This document shows positions 1 through 9,117 of a stretch of DNA of 64,000 nucleotides, in pieces. Position 1 is the stretch's first letter. Each line of letters opens with the position of its first letter. The notes under the pieces were generated by a model, which was given only the letters and a program-made list of their open reading frames with translations, was not told the origin of the DNA and ran no database searches. The stretch is from JABAAE01 sp905480545. Its GTDB lineage: Bacteria; Planctomycetota; Planctomycetia; Pirellulales; Pirellulaceae. The stretch spans positions 1 to 64,000 of the forward strand of contig CALSOR010000007.1 in the NCBI GenBank assembly GCA_943788025.1, read 5' to 3'. Made by a program: the position numbers and the translations under genes.

Positions 1-393
1 GTGTTGGAGCATATTTCTGATCCCGTTGGGATATGTAGGAGAATTTTTCGTTGGTTAAACAACGATGGCGTATTTCTGGTCTCTGTGCCCAATGCAAAAT
101 CATTGCATCGTTTGGTGGCAAAAGAAATGGGATTACTAAAAAGTGAATATGAACTCAACGAACGCGACCACCAGTTAGGGCATTATCGCGTTTATGACCT
201 GGATTTGTTGGTTGCCGACCTGCGGTCTGCAGGATTTACCATTGCGTCGACGGGTGGGATATTTCTGAAGCCACTTTCCAATGGCCAAATTGAAGATTCA
301 TGGACCGATGAAATGATCGAGGGTTTTTTCAACGTCGGTAAGCAATTTCCGGATTATTGTGCGGAAATTTACGCCGTTTGCACCAAAAAATAG
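1..393 (+). CDS. SAM-dependent methyltransferase, C-terminal part (cut by window edge)
   Basis: The reading frame is open from the first base, so this is the 3' part of a gene that starts outside the window; the GTG at base 1 is an internal codon. The visible 130 residues begin with VLEHISDP and continue to GVFLVSVPN. This is the typical motif pair of class I SAM methyltransferases of the Methyltransf_11/23 type, with the acidic-His loop after strand 4 and the turn before strand 5. The SAM-binding glycine loop is missing because it lies upstream. It is the first visible gene of the plus-strand polysaccharide operon, so an O- or N-methyltransferase acting on a sugar or sugar nucleotide is a reasonable inference. 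The substrate cannot be read from the sequence. Confidence 0.75.
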   Translation: MLEHISDPVGICRRIFRWLNNDGVFLVSVPNAKSLHRLVAKEMGLLKSEYELNERDHQLGHYRVYDLDLLVADLRSAGFTIASTGGIFLKPLSNGQIEDSWTDEMIEGFFNVGKQFPDYCAEIYAVCTKK

Positions 394-450
394 CACGTGA
401 TTGGTTGCAGGTAATTGATCGTGATCCATTCAAACATTGCTTAATCATTT

Positions 451-1353
451 ATGTCATCAAACTACTCTGAAAAACAAGTCGGAAAAAATACTCGAATCGG
501 TGAATTCGTTACCCTTTCCCCTGCGGCGAAAATAGGTGGGCAATGTCATATCTTTCCGCATTGTTATATTGAGAGCGACGTGGAAATCTGCGAGCGGGTG
601 ACAGTTTGCGCTGGCGCTAGATTGTGTGACGGGGTCAGAATTGAAAATGATGTCTTCATTGGTCCGAATGTCTGTTTTACAAACGACAGATTCCCTCGTA
701 GCGGTGCCAATCCGTCGGAAGGGGATTGTAAAACCGTGGTAAAACAGGGCGCATCAATTGGGGCAAACTCAACTCTATTGCCCGGAATTACGATTGGGGC
801 TCAGGCCATGATTGGAGCCGGCAGTGTCGTAACATCCAGTGTTCCACCAGGCGCGGTCGTGGTCGGCAATCCCGCGACAATGGTCAGGTATGTTGATGCA
901 ATCGGGGATCGAAACTCTTCAACCTTGATTTCGGAAGACAAAAAAACGCCCGCAGTAAACGGTGTAAGGTGGTTGGATTTAACGACGATTCGTGATCTGC
1001 GCGGGCAATTGACGATTGCGGAATGGGACCAAGATTTGCCTTATCGACCGGAACGGGTATTTTTTGTTCATCATGTTCCGAATGCAAAAATTCGAGGTGG
1101 ACATGCCCATCGGGAGTGTCAGCAAATTTTGGTGGCTCTTTCCGGATCAGCAAAAGTAGTCGTGGACGACAGTTGTGTCCGCCAGGAATTTTCGTTGAAT
1201 GATAGTCGTAATGCTCTTTTGGTTCCGGCAGGTGTTTGGGCAACTCAATACGAGTATTCGGCGGATTGTGTACTCGCCGTTTTTGCTTCACACGGGTATG
1301 ACGAAAACGATTATATTCGTGATTACGACCAGTTTTTGGAGTACAAGAAATAG
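451..1353 (+). CDS. WxcM-like bifunctional protein: hexapeptide acetyltransferase + FdtA-type ketoisomerase
   Basis: Residues 1-148 are a left-handed beta-helix acyltransferase with repeated hexapeptides (I-G-x-x-x-x; GASIGANSTLLPGITIG) and the closing GNPA motif. Residues about 170-300 are a cupin of the WxcM/FdtA family, with GGHAHRECQQ carrying the His residues of the sugar 3,4-ketoisomerase site. Known family members convert dTDP-4-keto-6-deoxyglucose to the 3-keto isomer, and the acetyltransferase half N-acetylates the later 3-amino sugar. The same two-domain fusion is known from Xanthomonas WxcM and Shewanella FdtD. The next gene, one base after the stop, is the matching aminotransferase, so isomerase, transaminase and acetyltransferase are encoded side by side. 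Expected product: dTDP-Fuc3NAc or dTDP-Qui3NAc; which epimer cannot be told here. Confidence 0.88.
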   Translation: MSSNYSEKQVGKNTRIGEFVTLSPAAKIGGQCHIFPHCYIESDVEICERVTVCAGARLCDGVRIENDVFIGPNVCFTNDRFPRSGANPSEGDCKTVVKQGASIGANSTLLPGITIGAQAMIGAGSVVTSSVPPGAVVVGNPATMVRYVDAIGDRNSSTLISEDKKTPAVNGVRWLDLTTIRDLRGQLTIAEWDQDLPYRPERVFFVHHVPNAKIRGGHAHRECQQILVALSGSAKVVVDDSCVRQEFSLNDSRNALLVPAGVWATQYEYSADCVLAVFASHGYDENDYIRDYDQFLEYKK

Positions 1354-2454
1354 ATGATTCCCTTTTTGGATTTGCTTGGCCCAAACTCCGAATGTCGTGC
1401 CGAGCTTGATGAGGCCTATCGCCGATTCATGGATTCTGGATGGTATGTGCTCGGCGATGAAGTACGAAGCTTTGAATCGGAATACGCCAGTTATTGCGAG
1501 GCCAGATATTGCGTTGGTGTGGGCCACGGGCTGGATGCGATCCGACTGGCGCTCAATGTATTCGATGTTGGTCCGGGCGACGAGGTCATTGTTCCAACCA
1601 ATACCTACATCGCTACCTGGATTGCGGTAACACAAGCTGGGGCAACACCTGTTCCTGTCGAGCCAGAAATAAACTCCTTCAATATGAATCCGGAGAAAAT
1701 TTCAAACGCAATCAACAAAAAGACAAAAGTAATTCTTCCCGTCAATCTTTACGGACACCCATGTGATTATGATCCAATCCTGGCAATTGCCAAAAACAAA
1801 AAACTAAACGTCATTATTGACAATGCCCAGGCTCAAGGCGCCCGTTATAACGGACGTCGTGTGGGCGGAATCGCTGATATCGAATGTCACAGTTTTTATC
1901 CCAGCAAAAACCTTGGAGCGTACGGCGAAGCGGGGGCGGTTACGACCAATGATCCGGACATTGCTGATCGTGTCAAAGTTTTGAGGAACTATGGTTCTCG
2001 AATCCGATACTGCAACGAGGAAATCGGCTATAACTCCAGGTTGGACGAGCTTCAAGCCGCGTTTCTTCGGGTTAAGTTGCGACACCTGGACGAGTGGAAT
2101 GCGCGACGTGCGGTAGTTGCCCGGACTTATTCAAATGGGCTGGCCAAGATTGCAAAAGTGACGATTCCCCGGACATCGCCTGAATCGGAACATGTTTGGC
2201 ATCAATTTGTCATTCGAATTCATGAACGCGATGAATTGCAAAAATACCTTACCGCGAACGATATTCAAACGTTGATTCATTACCCGACGCCTCCGCACAA
2301 AAGCGAAGCGTACTCGAATTTGGGGTTTTCCAGTGCTCAATTTCCGTTAGCTGAGGAATTGGCATCGTCGATACTCAGTCTGCCAATTTCGCCTTTTACC
2401 AACTTGTCGGATTGTGAATTGATCGTTGACAGGATTAAGGAATTTTTCGGGTGA
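1354..2454 (+). CDS. DegT/DnrJ/EryC1/StrS sugar aminotransferase (FdtB/QdtB-like)
   Basis: The protein has 366 residues, the usual size for PLP-dependent sugar nucleotide transaminases. The PLP lysine is K185 in SFYPSKNLGA, the pyridine-nitrogen Asp is D156 in VIIDNAQAQG, and Q159 stands where many homologues have His, as in DesV/QdtB-type enzymes. The ATG directly follows the TAG of the ketoisomerase gene, so translation is probably coupled. It is expected to transfer an amino group from glutamate to the 3-keto sugar made by the upstream protein, giving a dTDP-3-amino-3,6-dideoxyhexose. The family and partner assignment are secure; the exact stereochemistry is inferred from context. Confidence 0.9.
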   Translation: MIPFLDLLGPNSECRAELDEAYRRFMDSGWYVLGDEVRSFESEYASYCEARYCVGVGHGLDAIRLALNVFDVGPGDEVIVPTNTYIATWIAVTQAGATPVPVEPEINSFNMNPEKISNAINKKTKVILPVNLYGHPCDYDPILAIAKNKKLNVIIDNAQAQGARYNGRRVGGIADIECHSFYPSKNLGAYGEAGAVTTNDPDIADRVKVLRNYGSRIRYCNEEIGYNSRLDELQAAFLRVKLRHLDEWNARRAVVARTYSNGLAKIAKVTIPRTSPESEHVWHQFVIRIHERDELQKYLTANDIQTLIHYPTPPHKSEAYSNLGFSSAQFPLAEELASSILSLPISPFTNLSDCELIVDRIKEFFG

Positions 2455-2464
2455 TACAACTGAC

Positions 2465-3094
2465 GTGAATTTGTTCCGGAAAATAATTCTCAGATTTGAC
2501 CGGTCGTTTTTACGCCTTCGCACATGGATTTGGCGAAGAAAAGCGGCGTGGCAGGCTTGGGTAAACGGTGGAAATGCATCGTTAATCAAGTGTTCCGTCG
2601 AAGCACCGTTGCGAATCAATGGGCGTGGTACTGTGATACTCGACGATACAACAATCGGATATCGACTGGGTCCCCGAGTTGGAAATGGCGAATCCGTTTT
2701 ACAAGCTCGACGCGAAAAATCACTGATCAAAATCGGGAAGAACACCAATATAAACAACAACCTGACAATTATTTGCAACGAGAAAGTTGAAATTGGATGT
2801 GATTGTCTGATAGGCGAAGAGGTCAAGATTTATGACAGTGATTTTCACGGAATTCATCCCGAGAACCGGCGTGGCAATAAAGGTAAAATAGCGTCGGTCA
2901 CCATTGGCAATAACGTTTGGATTGGTAGTCGGGCAATAATTTTAAAAGGCGTTCAGATCGGAACGGGCTCGATTATCGGAGCCGCGTCCGTGGTGACTTC
3001 AGATGTACCCGAAAACGTAATTTTCGCTGGTTCGCCTGCCAGGCTGGTTCAACATCTAGTTTCAAACGATCCTTCCAAAGGTTCCATTGAATAA
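2465..3094 (+). CDS. Hexapeptide-repeat O-acetyltransferase (maltose/colanic acid acetyltransferase type)
   Basis: The C-terminal two thirds form a left-handed beta-helix: IKIGKNTNINNNLTIICNEK, then VEIGCDCLIGEEVKIYDSDF with the expected catalytic His just after it (SDFHGIHP). IGNNVWIGSRAIILKGVQIG and the GSPARLV end follow. This is the LacA/WcaF/CysE-like acyltransferase fold. I chose GTG at 2465, 10 bases after the previous stop. A TTG at 2426 would add 13 residues and overlap the aminotransferase gene. The N-terminal 60 residues are basic and aromatic and may contact membrane or lipid-linked substrate. Acetylation of a sugar in the surface glycan is likely; the acceptor is unknown. Confidence 0.82.
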   Translation: MNLFRKIILRFDRSFLRLRTWIWRRKAAWQAWVNGGNASLIKCSVEAPLRINGRGTVILDDTTIGYRLGPRVGNGESVLQARREKSLIKIGKNTNINNNLTIICNEKVEIGCDCLIGEEVKIYDSDFHGIHPENRRGNKGKIASVTIGNNVWIGSRAIILKGVQIGTGSIIGAASVVTSDVPENVIFAGSPARLVQHLVSNDPSKGSIE

Positions 3095-4934
3095 GCCGTT
3101 AGAAGATTCTACAACGAATCGCCGCAAGTACAGTTGGAAGGACATCCTTGACCTTAGAGTGTTTTTCACTGACCGCGAGGTTAAAGGTATTGTGATCATC
3201 GTCGTTCTGGCATTGACTGGCGCCGTCCTTGAGGCGATCGGAATTGCGATTGTGCCGTTGTACATTACCGCAATTACGACACCATCGGAAATTGCGAATC
3301 ATTCTTATTTTTCATCATTTTTTGGCGAGCTTCCGGAAAAAGTCAATTTGAAAATATTTGGGTGGGCATCGCTGATATTTGTCGGCATGATTTTGCTGAA
3401 AAATGCGGCGATGACTTTGTTGGTGTTTTTTCGATCCACGATTTTGATGGGGCAAAACAATCGCTTACGAGATACGATTTTTCGTTCCTATCAAGGTGCG
3501 TCATACGCCTGGATGGCCCAGCGAAATTCGTCAGAATTGATACGGAACATCCAGGATGACAGTGGAAAGATAATGAACGGAATTATCGTCCCGTCGGTAA
3601 CCCTGTTAACAAATGGTCTGGTTCTGATTTTCGTCCTGGGAACGATGATTTATTCCGCACCGGTTGCGACTCTTTTAAGTGCCACGATTGTTGCAAGCGG
3701 TATATTGGTAGTCATCACCCTGTTAAAAGGATTTGTTTCGCGCGCTGGGCAAGTGATTCGAATCGAATTTGCAAAATCGCTGCGTGCGATTCAAGTCGCC
3801 TTCGCGGCGATTGTCGATGTTCGGATTCATGACAAAGAAGATGTTTTTGCCCACCAACACATACAAAGTTTCAGGCGATTGACCAACGCCAGTCGAACTC
3901 AATCGGTGGTCCAGGCTGCAATCCCCTATGCAATTGAAACAATATCCATGCTCGGGTTGGTGGCAATACTTTGGATTTTCATTCGAAACGCAGAAAGCAT
4001 TGCGTCGTCGTTACCTGTGTTGACAATGTTGGCATTTGGAACAATTCGGCTTAAGCAGGCCGGTTCCCAACTTTCCACATCGTTGAACAAAATTCATGCT
4101 TCGCTTCCAAGTATTCCGGAACTGGTAAATGATTACAACGAAATTCAAAAAACCGAAAATGGGGTTTGCAATAATGATTCGGTGATCAAGGTCTCAAGTC
4201 CTCGTGAGGTGGGCGAGGAGTTTCGGTCGTTGGAACTTTCGAAAATTTGTTTTGGCTACCCCGAGTCCGCCCGGTACGTGGTGAAGAATTTGAATTTTTA
4301 CCTGCATTCGGGCGAGTCGGTTGCCATTGTTGGAGAAACGGGAGGCGGAAAGTCCACTATTGTACGCCTGATTCTCGGATTGATGCGGCCGACGCAAGGT
4401 ATGGTTAACGTAAACGGAAAAGATATTCACGAGGATCTTTCCGGATGGCGAAATCGGGTTGGTTACATTCCGCAATCGGTTTATATGCTCGACGATACGA
4501 TCCGGCGAAATGTGGCTTTCGGAGTCAAGGATGAAGAAATTGATGATGAACTTGTTTGGACTGCCTTGCGGACTGCCCACATTGACGGATTTGTTGAATC
4601 GCTTTCAGGAAAACTTGATGCAACCATCGGTGAATTGGGAGTTCGAATGTCCGGCGGCCAACGCCAACGGTTGGGAATTGCACGAGCTCTTTTTAGGAAT
4701 CCCGAAGTGATGGTGCTGGACGAAGCAACGTCAGCACTCGATGACCAAACGGAATCAGCCGTTATGGAGGCGATCGATGAACTTCAGCAATCCAAAACCA
4801 TGATCATTATTGCTCACCGGTTAAAAACCATAAAAAATTGTGATCGATTCATTAACGTGGGAATTGAGGGAACACAAATCGTCGACAGTTACGAGGAATT
4901 AATGCGAATCCAGTCGGCGAAAATTGATCGGTGA
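3087..4934 (+). CDS. ABC transporter, fused permease and ATPase (MsbA/PglK-like glycan flippase)
   Basis: This is a half-transporter of 615 residues. The N-terminal ~330 residues hold the transmembrane helices, with strong hydrophobic runs near residues 30-55, 92-112, 165-185, 190-212 and 285-300. The ATPase domain follows: Walker A GETGGGKST at 416-424, signature MSGGQRQR at 521-528, Walker B VMVLDEATSALD and switch His in IIIAHRL. The TTG start overlaps the upstream stop by 8 bases. The type suits export of a lipid-linked oligosaccharide or of lipid (PglK, MsbA), as a homodimer in the inner membrane. With glycosyltransferases and a ligase/polymerase in the same operon, flipping the glycan carrier is the best inference. 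A peptide or lipid substrate is not excluded. Confidence 0.85.
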   Translation: MNKPLEDSTTNRRKYSWKDILDLRVFFTDREVKGIVIIVVLALTGAVLEAIGIAIVPLYITAITTPSEIANHSYFSSFFGELPEKVNLKIFGWASLIFVGMILLKNAAMTLLVFFRSTILMGQNNRLRDTIFRSYQGASYAWMAQRNSSELIRNIQDDSGKIMNGIIVPSVTLLTNGLVLIFVLGTMIYSAPVATLLSATIVASGILVVITLLKGFVSRAGQVIRIEFAKSLRAIQVAFAAIVDVRIHDKEDVFAHQHIQSFRRLTNASRTQSVVQAAIPYAIETISMLGLVAILWIFIRNAESIASSLPVLTMLAFGTIRLKQAGSQLSTSLNKIHASLPSIPELVNDYNEIQKTENGVCNNDSVIKVSSPREVGEEFRSLELSKICFGYPESARYVVKNLNFYLHSGESVAIVGETGGGKSTIVRLILGLMRPTQGMVNVNGKDIHEDLSGWRNRVGYIPQSVYMLDDTIRRNVAFGVKDEEIDDELVWTALRTAHIDGFVESLSGKLDATIGELGVRMSGGQRQRLGIARALFRNPEVMVLDEATSALDDQTESAVMEAIDELQQSKTMIIIAHRLKTIKNCDRFINVGIEGTQIVDSYEELMRIQSAKIDR

Positions 4935-4956
4935 AAAGGGACGTTAAAGAACAGTA

Positions 4957-5901
4957 ATGAAACCGATTACCATAGGCGTTTTTACCTTCAACCACGAGCA
5001 CTTTGTCGAGTCCGCATTGGAATCCATTTTCAGTCAGGATGCAGACGGATTGGAGATAATCATCTCCGATGATGCGTCGACGGATAATACTCAGGCACTC
5101 ATTCAGGATTTTATCGGTCGAACCGCAACTCGGCACAAGATTGTTTATGATCCAAACGCGACCAATTTGGGGTTAACGGGAAATGTAAACAAAGTGTTCG
5201 AAATGGCGACCAATGATGTAATTTTGGTCGCCGCAGGGGATGACATTTCACGTCCAATGCGAGCCAGAAAAACAGCAAGAGTTATGGAAGACGAGACTGT
5301 TATGGCTATGAGTTTTGGTTTCAATAGATTTACGGGGCGAAGACCTCAATTGCCGAGTGAACATCGGGAATTGGGAAAAATCGAAATTATGAAACCGACC
5401 GATTTTTTTCGGGTTCCCAATTTACATACGCCGGGTTGTTCGCGTGCCTATCGAAAAAGCACCTTCACGCAATTCGGCCCACTTCGATCCGATTGTCCAA
5501 CGGAAGACAGCACATTAATGTTACGGGCATTGTTGTTGGGAAGTATCGCCCATGTACAGGACGTCGAAGTCGATTACCGAATTCACGGCGAAAATTTGAG
5601 TGGCGGACGTGAAAAAGGAAACATTGAACGCGACATTATCAATGAACAGTATCTTCAAGATATCGAAAAAGCGCTATCATTGAACATCGTTTTGCAATCA
5701 GAAAGGGATTGTTTTGTAAAAGCGGTAAAACAACGTGAGGTCCTGAAGCAGCTGGATGTCGAATTTGCTCAAAGCAAGTATTCATCTAGATTCTTGTTGA
5801 CCCGGATTCTTACGTCCGCCAAATTACCCCTTCGGCAAAAATATAAGTTCATCCGGAATTACATTCGAAGGAAAACCGGTGCTGGTCCACAAACTAACTA
5901 A
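4957..5901 (+). CDS. Glycosyltransferase family 2
   Basis: This is a GT-A glycosyltransferase of 314 residues. It opens with ITIGVFTFNHEHFVESAL, has the nucleotide-binding acidic pair D38-D39 in IIISDDASTDNT, and the metal-site region at 92-96 (AAGDD). The usual aromatic/acidic acceptor region follows near PTEDSTLMLRALL. There is no membrane segment, so it is a cytoplasmic or peripheral enzyme adding a sugar to the growing repeat unit. It begins 22 bases after the ABC transporter and its end overlaps the next frame by 23 bases. Donor and linkage cannot be predicted. Confidence 0.85.
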   Translation: MKPITIGVFTFNHEHFVESALESIFSQDADGLEIIISDDASTDNTQALIQDFIGRTATRHKIVYDPNATNLGLTGNVNKVFEMATNDVILVAAGDDISRPMRARKTARVMEDETVMAMSFGFNRFTGRRPQLPSEHRELGKIEIMKPTDFFRVPNLHTPGCSRAYRKSTFTQFGPLRSDCPTEDSTLMLRALLLGSIAHVQDVEVDYRIHGENLSGGREKGNIERDIINEQYLQDIEKALSLNIVLQSERDCFVKAVKQREVLKQLDVEFAQSKYSSRFLLTRILTSAKLPLRQKYKFIRNYIRRKTGAGPQTN

Positions 5902-6728
5902 GCATCTGACAAGTTTAATTCGTAGTGGCTCGGTAGCGTTGCGTCGGAAAACGGTCGCGGCCTACTTTTACAAAAAGTTAAATTTTGGAGATTTGCTGAC
6001 GCCGGAAGTTTTGAATTACGTTGGAGTCAAATCTGTTCATGTACCGGTGGCTCGATATTCAAACGTTGTGGGCGTTGGCTCGATTTTGCATATGGTGCCA
6101 GCGAATTACAAAGGAGCAATTCTTGGTTCCGGGTTTATTTCTAAAGGAGATGGCAAGTCGTTTCCCAACGCCAAGCCCTATTTGGTTAGGGGTTTGTTGA
6201 CAAAATCAGAAATGAGCAACTCGGCAGAAACGGCCATTGGCGATCCAGGGTTGATTGCTGCAGAACTTTTTAAAAACTCAATCGCGAAGGCTACGAAAAA
6301 ATACAAAGTTGGAATCATCCCTCACTATGTGCATGAGTCGAGTGGGATTTTGAGTGAAATATTGAAAAAAAAATTCCCATGAACCTGTGACCATACTCGA
6401 TGTGAAATGCACGCCAAAAACAATGGCGAATAGCATTGCAGAATGCGAAACGGTGTTGTCTTCGTCCTTGCATGGACTAATCTTTGCCGATAGCTTGGGC
6501 ATCCCCAATAAATGGATTACATTCGAAAAAAACTTGATCGGCGGATGCTTCAAGTTTGACGACTATTATTCCTGTTTTGAAGAAGAGAATATCCCTTGGA
6601 GTATTCATCCCGATTCATCAATCGGCGATATGGTTAAGCAAGTGTCACTGAGGGATTCGACAAAAGTTGCAACCTTAAAGGGCGGAATCCTGGACGCCTT
6701 GAATCGATTTGTGGCTGATTTAAGGTGA
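5879..6728 (+). pseudogene. Polysaccharide pyruvyltransferase family (ExoV-like), frame broken at an A9 run
   Basis: Two adjacent frames together give one ExoV-like protein of about 282 residues, near the family's normal size. The first frame starts at GTG 5879, runs through NFGDLLTPEVLNYVG and GVGSILHMVP, and stops at 6380-6382. The second carries ILDVKCTPKTMANSIAECET and LSSSLHGLIFADSLGIPN, the conserved C-terminal half with the catalytic His loop. The break falls at nine A residues (6365-6373); one A fewer would fuse the frames as ...KK-NSHEPVTILDVKC. The protein would add a pyruvate ketal to a sugar of the polysaccharide. Since both halves are well conserved, a homopolymer error, slippage at the A run or very recent inactivation are all possible. 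Confidence 0.75.
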
Positions 6729-6915
6729 TTTTTTGAATGGGCCGATTGCCTCGTACTTTGAGGACAAGGCGATAATAGATTTCGCTGGTTTTATTCGGTT
6801 GCGACCACCGGGCAGTTCGTGTTTTTGGTGCGCAGCGACAGCGACAGGAACTGGCGCTGGCCAACCAAATATCGAAAAGAGATAAATTCGGTCTCGGAGA
6901 AACACGTTAAATCAA

Positions 6916-7947
6916 ATGAAAAAAATGCTTGTATCAATAATCACACCGGTTTTTAATCGGGAAACGGAAGTTTGCCGCGCTTTGGATTCAGTGCGAAAAC
7001 AGAGTTACCGACCATTGGAAATTGTCGTTGTTGATGATGGATCCACGGATGAAACGTTGGCCCAATGCCAGCAGTGGTGGGAGCGAAACAAAGAAAGCGG
7101 TTTAACCTTTTTGCTTCATTCGCAGGAAAATTCAGGTCCTGCTGGAGCTCGAAATAAAGGGTTTGAATTGTCGACGGGGGAATTGATTCAGTATCTCGAT
7201 TCTGATGACCGGATTCATGAAAATCGAATTGCAATATTGGTCGAGCTATTCGAATCGGATCCAGAATTGGACTTTGTTCAAACCGGATTTGAAGGGTTCT
7301 GTTCCGAATGTGAACAAGTAATTGAGGTGCATCACGGAAACCCTGCGTCCGATCAACTTTCTTTGGCGTTACGCGGTAGGTTATGGGGCAATACCTTGCG
7401 AGCGTCGTTTCGGCGATGTGCCGTTGAGCGAACAAGTGGTTGGAATGAGCAGATGCGTTGTTTTGAAGATTATGAATTTGTTGTTCGTGCGTTAGGCGTT
7501 TCTCGCAAAAATGCTGCGATTTCCGATGTTTTGGCAAGTGCGTCTCGAGGCGGACCAGACGCGAGGATTTCAAATATGCAAAAAAGTTTTCAAGGGCGGA
7601 ATTTTAGAATCATGTGTGAAGAGGCCTTGGGAGAATTGATAGTTAAAAACGACAACACTTCTTCGAATGATCGCAGTGCATTCGTGTCGCGTATTTATGG
7701 TTTGGGTATTCGTTGCTATGCCAAAGGTTGGATTCAATATGGAAAACGCTGTTGGGATCTGGCAAATCGATTTGATGTCAAGCTTGATTCGACGGGGAGC
7801 CGGCGACAAATGGCTTGCCGTTTCGGAATGGCAGGAAGCATTCCATACTCCATTGCTGGATGGGCGAAACTCAAGTTTTCATCAAAGAAGTCGTCCCGTG
7901 CAAAGCGTTGCGATTGCCAGTCAATCGACGCCGAGAATTGTGAATGA
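6916..7947 (+). CDS. Glycosyltransferase family 2
   Basis: The protein has 343 residues. The N-terminal 110 residues are a classical GT2 domain: VSIITPVFNRETEVCRAL, acidic pair D40-D41 in IVVVDDGSTDE, NSGPAGARNKG, and D95-S-D97 in QYLDSDDRI. The C-terminal part is variable, as usual for the family. ATG 6916 is the only sensible start and follows a 187-base gap after the pyruvyltransferase gene, the first real gap in the operon. A sugar-adding role in repeat-unit assembly is expected; donor and acceptor are unknown. Confidence 0.87.
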   Translation: MKKMLVSIITPVFNRETEVCRALDSVRKQSYRPLEIVVVDDGSTDETLAQCQQWWERNKESGLTFLLHSQENSGPAGARNKGFELSTGELIQYLDSDDRIHENRIAILVELFESDPELDFVQTGFEGFCSECEQVIEVHHGNPASDQLSLALRGRLWGNTLRASFRRCAVERTSGWNEQMRCFEDYEFVVRALGVSRKNAAISDVLASASRGGPDARISNMQKSFQGRNFRIMCEEALGELIVKNDNTSSNDRSAFVSRIYGLGIRCYAKGWIQYGKRCWDLANRFDVKLDSTGSRRQMACRFGMAGSIPYSIAGWAKLKFSSKKSSRAKRCDCQSIDAENCE

Positions 7948-8005
7948 AAATCGGAAATAGGCATAAAACAGTCCCCCTTTTTTTGTTTGTGAAGGAACAT
8001 GTCTG

Positions 8006-8143
8006 TTGAGTAATCCGGATAGTATTGAGTCGATAAGAAAAATTCAAAAAACGTATTTTGTCGAAAATGTTAAGTCGGATGCCATCGTTCAATATTCCAC
8101 GGGGTCAAGATTCGAAGATTGGAGGATCCGTTGGCAAAAATGA
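8006..8143 (+). CDS. Possible small protein of 45 residues
   Basis: An open frame begins with TTG 8006, seven to eight bases after a good ribosome-binding site (GAAGGAA, 7991-7997). It ends in a TGA that overlaps the ATG of the sulfotransferase gene as ATGA (8140-8143). Such an overlap is typical of translational coupling in this operon. The product is hydrophilic, with no signal or membrane segment, and I do not recognise it. It may be a leader cistron, the remnant of a gene, or chance; the ribosome site and coupling are the only support. Confidence 0.3.
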   Translation: MSNPDSIESIRKIQKTYFVENVKSDAIVQYSTGSRFEDWRIRWQK

Positions 8144-9117
8144 GTGAATCAAAAAATGAAATATCGAAGGTTTGTGGAGCGACACCGAACTTGTTTTGCA
8201 TTGGAGGTATGAGATGTGGGACCACTACCCTTTACAACTACTTGTTTCAACATCCGCAGATCTTTTTTCCAGAAGTCAAAGAACCAGGTTTTTTTCTGAA
8301 ACAGGTTGCGCAGGAAAAAAGTAATCGTCAGCTATTGACTGAGGATTGGGAAATTGAAAACGCAAAAAAAATTACATCACAGCGATTTCAAACCTGGGAA
8401 GAATATCAGGGGCTTTACGAGGGTGCGGAAAACGTCGCTTATCGAGGAGATGCATCCCATTATTTGTATCATCCTGAAACGATTGATCATATCAAAAAAA
8501 CGTGCAACGAATCGGTCCGAATTGTCGTCTGTATTCGAAACCCGGTGGAACGGCTCTTTTCAGAATATCTATATCAAATTCGACAGGGAAGCGATATCCG
8601 TTCCTTCGAAGAATTTCTCTCGGCTGAAGGGGTGGAGTCAGGAAAGCCAATGATTGAACTTCCGAGCCGTAGCAGGTTGTCGAAGGGGCTTTTCGGGAAA
8701 TTACTTCGGCCTTGGATGGATGCATTTGCCCCCCCAAACTTCCGTGCCGTTTTTTTTGAAGACCTGATTGGAAACCCGACTCAGACTTTAGCATCGATTT
8801 TTGAATGGTTGGCGATTTCTGATTTTCCATTACAAAAACAACATTCACAACGTTCAGGTCGACCTCGGGTAGCCTGGTTGGCAAAATTGTTGCAGTCGAA
8901 AACAATCATCTCCTCGTTTCTAAAAAAATTAGTTCCCAGGGTGGTACGTTTACGCATGCGAGATTCGATTTATAAACGGCTTTTGAAAAAGGAAAAAATG
9001 TCAGAAGCCACCCGGAAACTACTTGCCGATTATTATTCGTCGGATATCCGTGTGTTGGAGGATGTTTTTTCACGGGACCTTTCCAGTTGGCGAAGCCCGG
9101 TCGGAGTTAGTGATTAA
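8140..9117 (+). CDS. Sulfotransferase (PAPS-dependent)
   Basis: Residues 22-31 (GGMRCGTTTL) form the 5'-phosphosulfate-binding loop. R133 and S141 in VCIRNPVERLFSEY are the 3'-phosphate-binding residues of the PAPS site. The size (325 residues) fits the Sulfotransfer_1/heparan-sulfotransferase-like group. ATG 8140 is preferred because the PAPS loop then falls at the usual place; a TTG at 8119 in the same frame would add seven residues. The enzyme would transfer sulfate from PAPS to a hydroxyl or amino group of the glycan. A second sulfotransferase lies 3.6 kb downstream in the same operon. The acceptor is not predictable. Confidence 0.85.
   Translation: MSESKNEISKVCGATPNLFCIGGMRCGTTTLYNYLFQHPQIFFPEVKEPGFFLKQVAQEKSNRQLLTEDWEIENAKKITSQRFQTWEEYQGLYEGAENVAYRGDASHYLYHPETIDHIKKTCNESVRIVVCIRNPVERLFSEYLYQIRQGSDIRSFEEFLSAEGVESGKPMIELPSRSRLSKGLFGKLLRPWMDAFAPPNFRAVFFEDLIGNPTQTLASIFEWLAISDFPLQKQHSQRSGRPRVAWLAKLLQSKTIISSFLKKLVPRVVRLRMRDSIYKRLLKKEKMSEATRKLLADYYSSDIRVLEDVFSRDLSSWRSPVGVSD

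Noticed and set aside
6953..7573. Minus-strand open frame of 206 residues opposite a GT2 gene
   Set aside because: Shadow of a well-supported glycosyltransferase; no motif or ribosome site.
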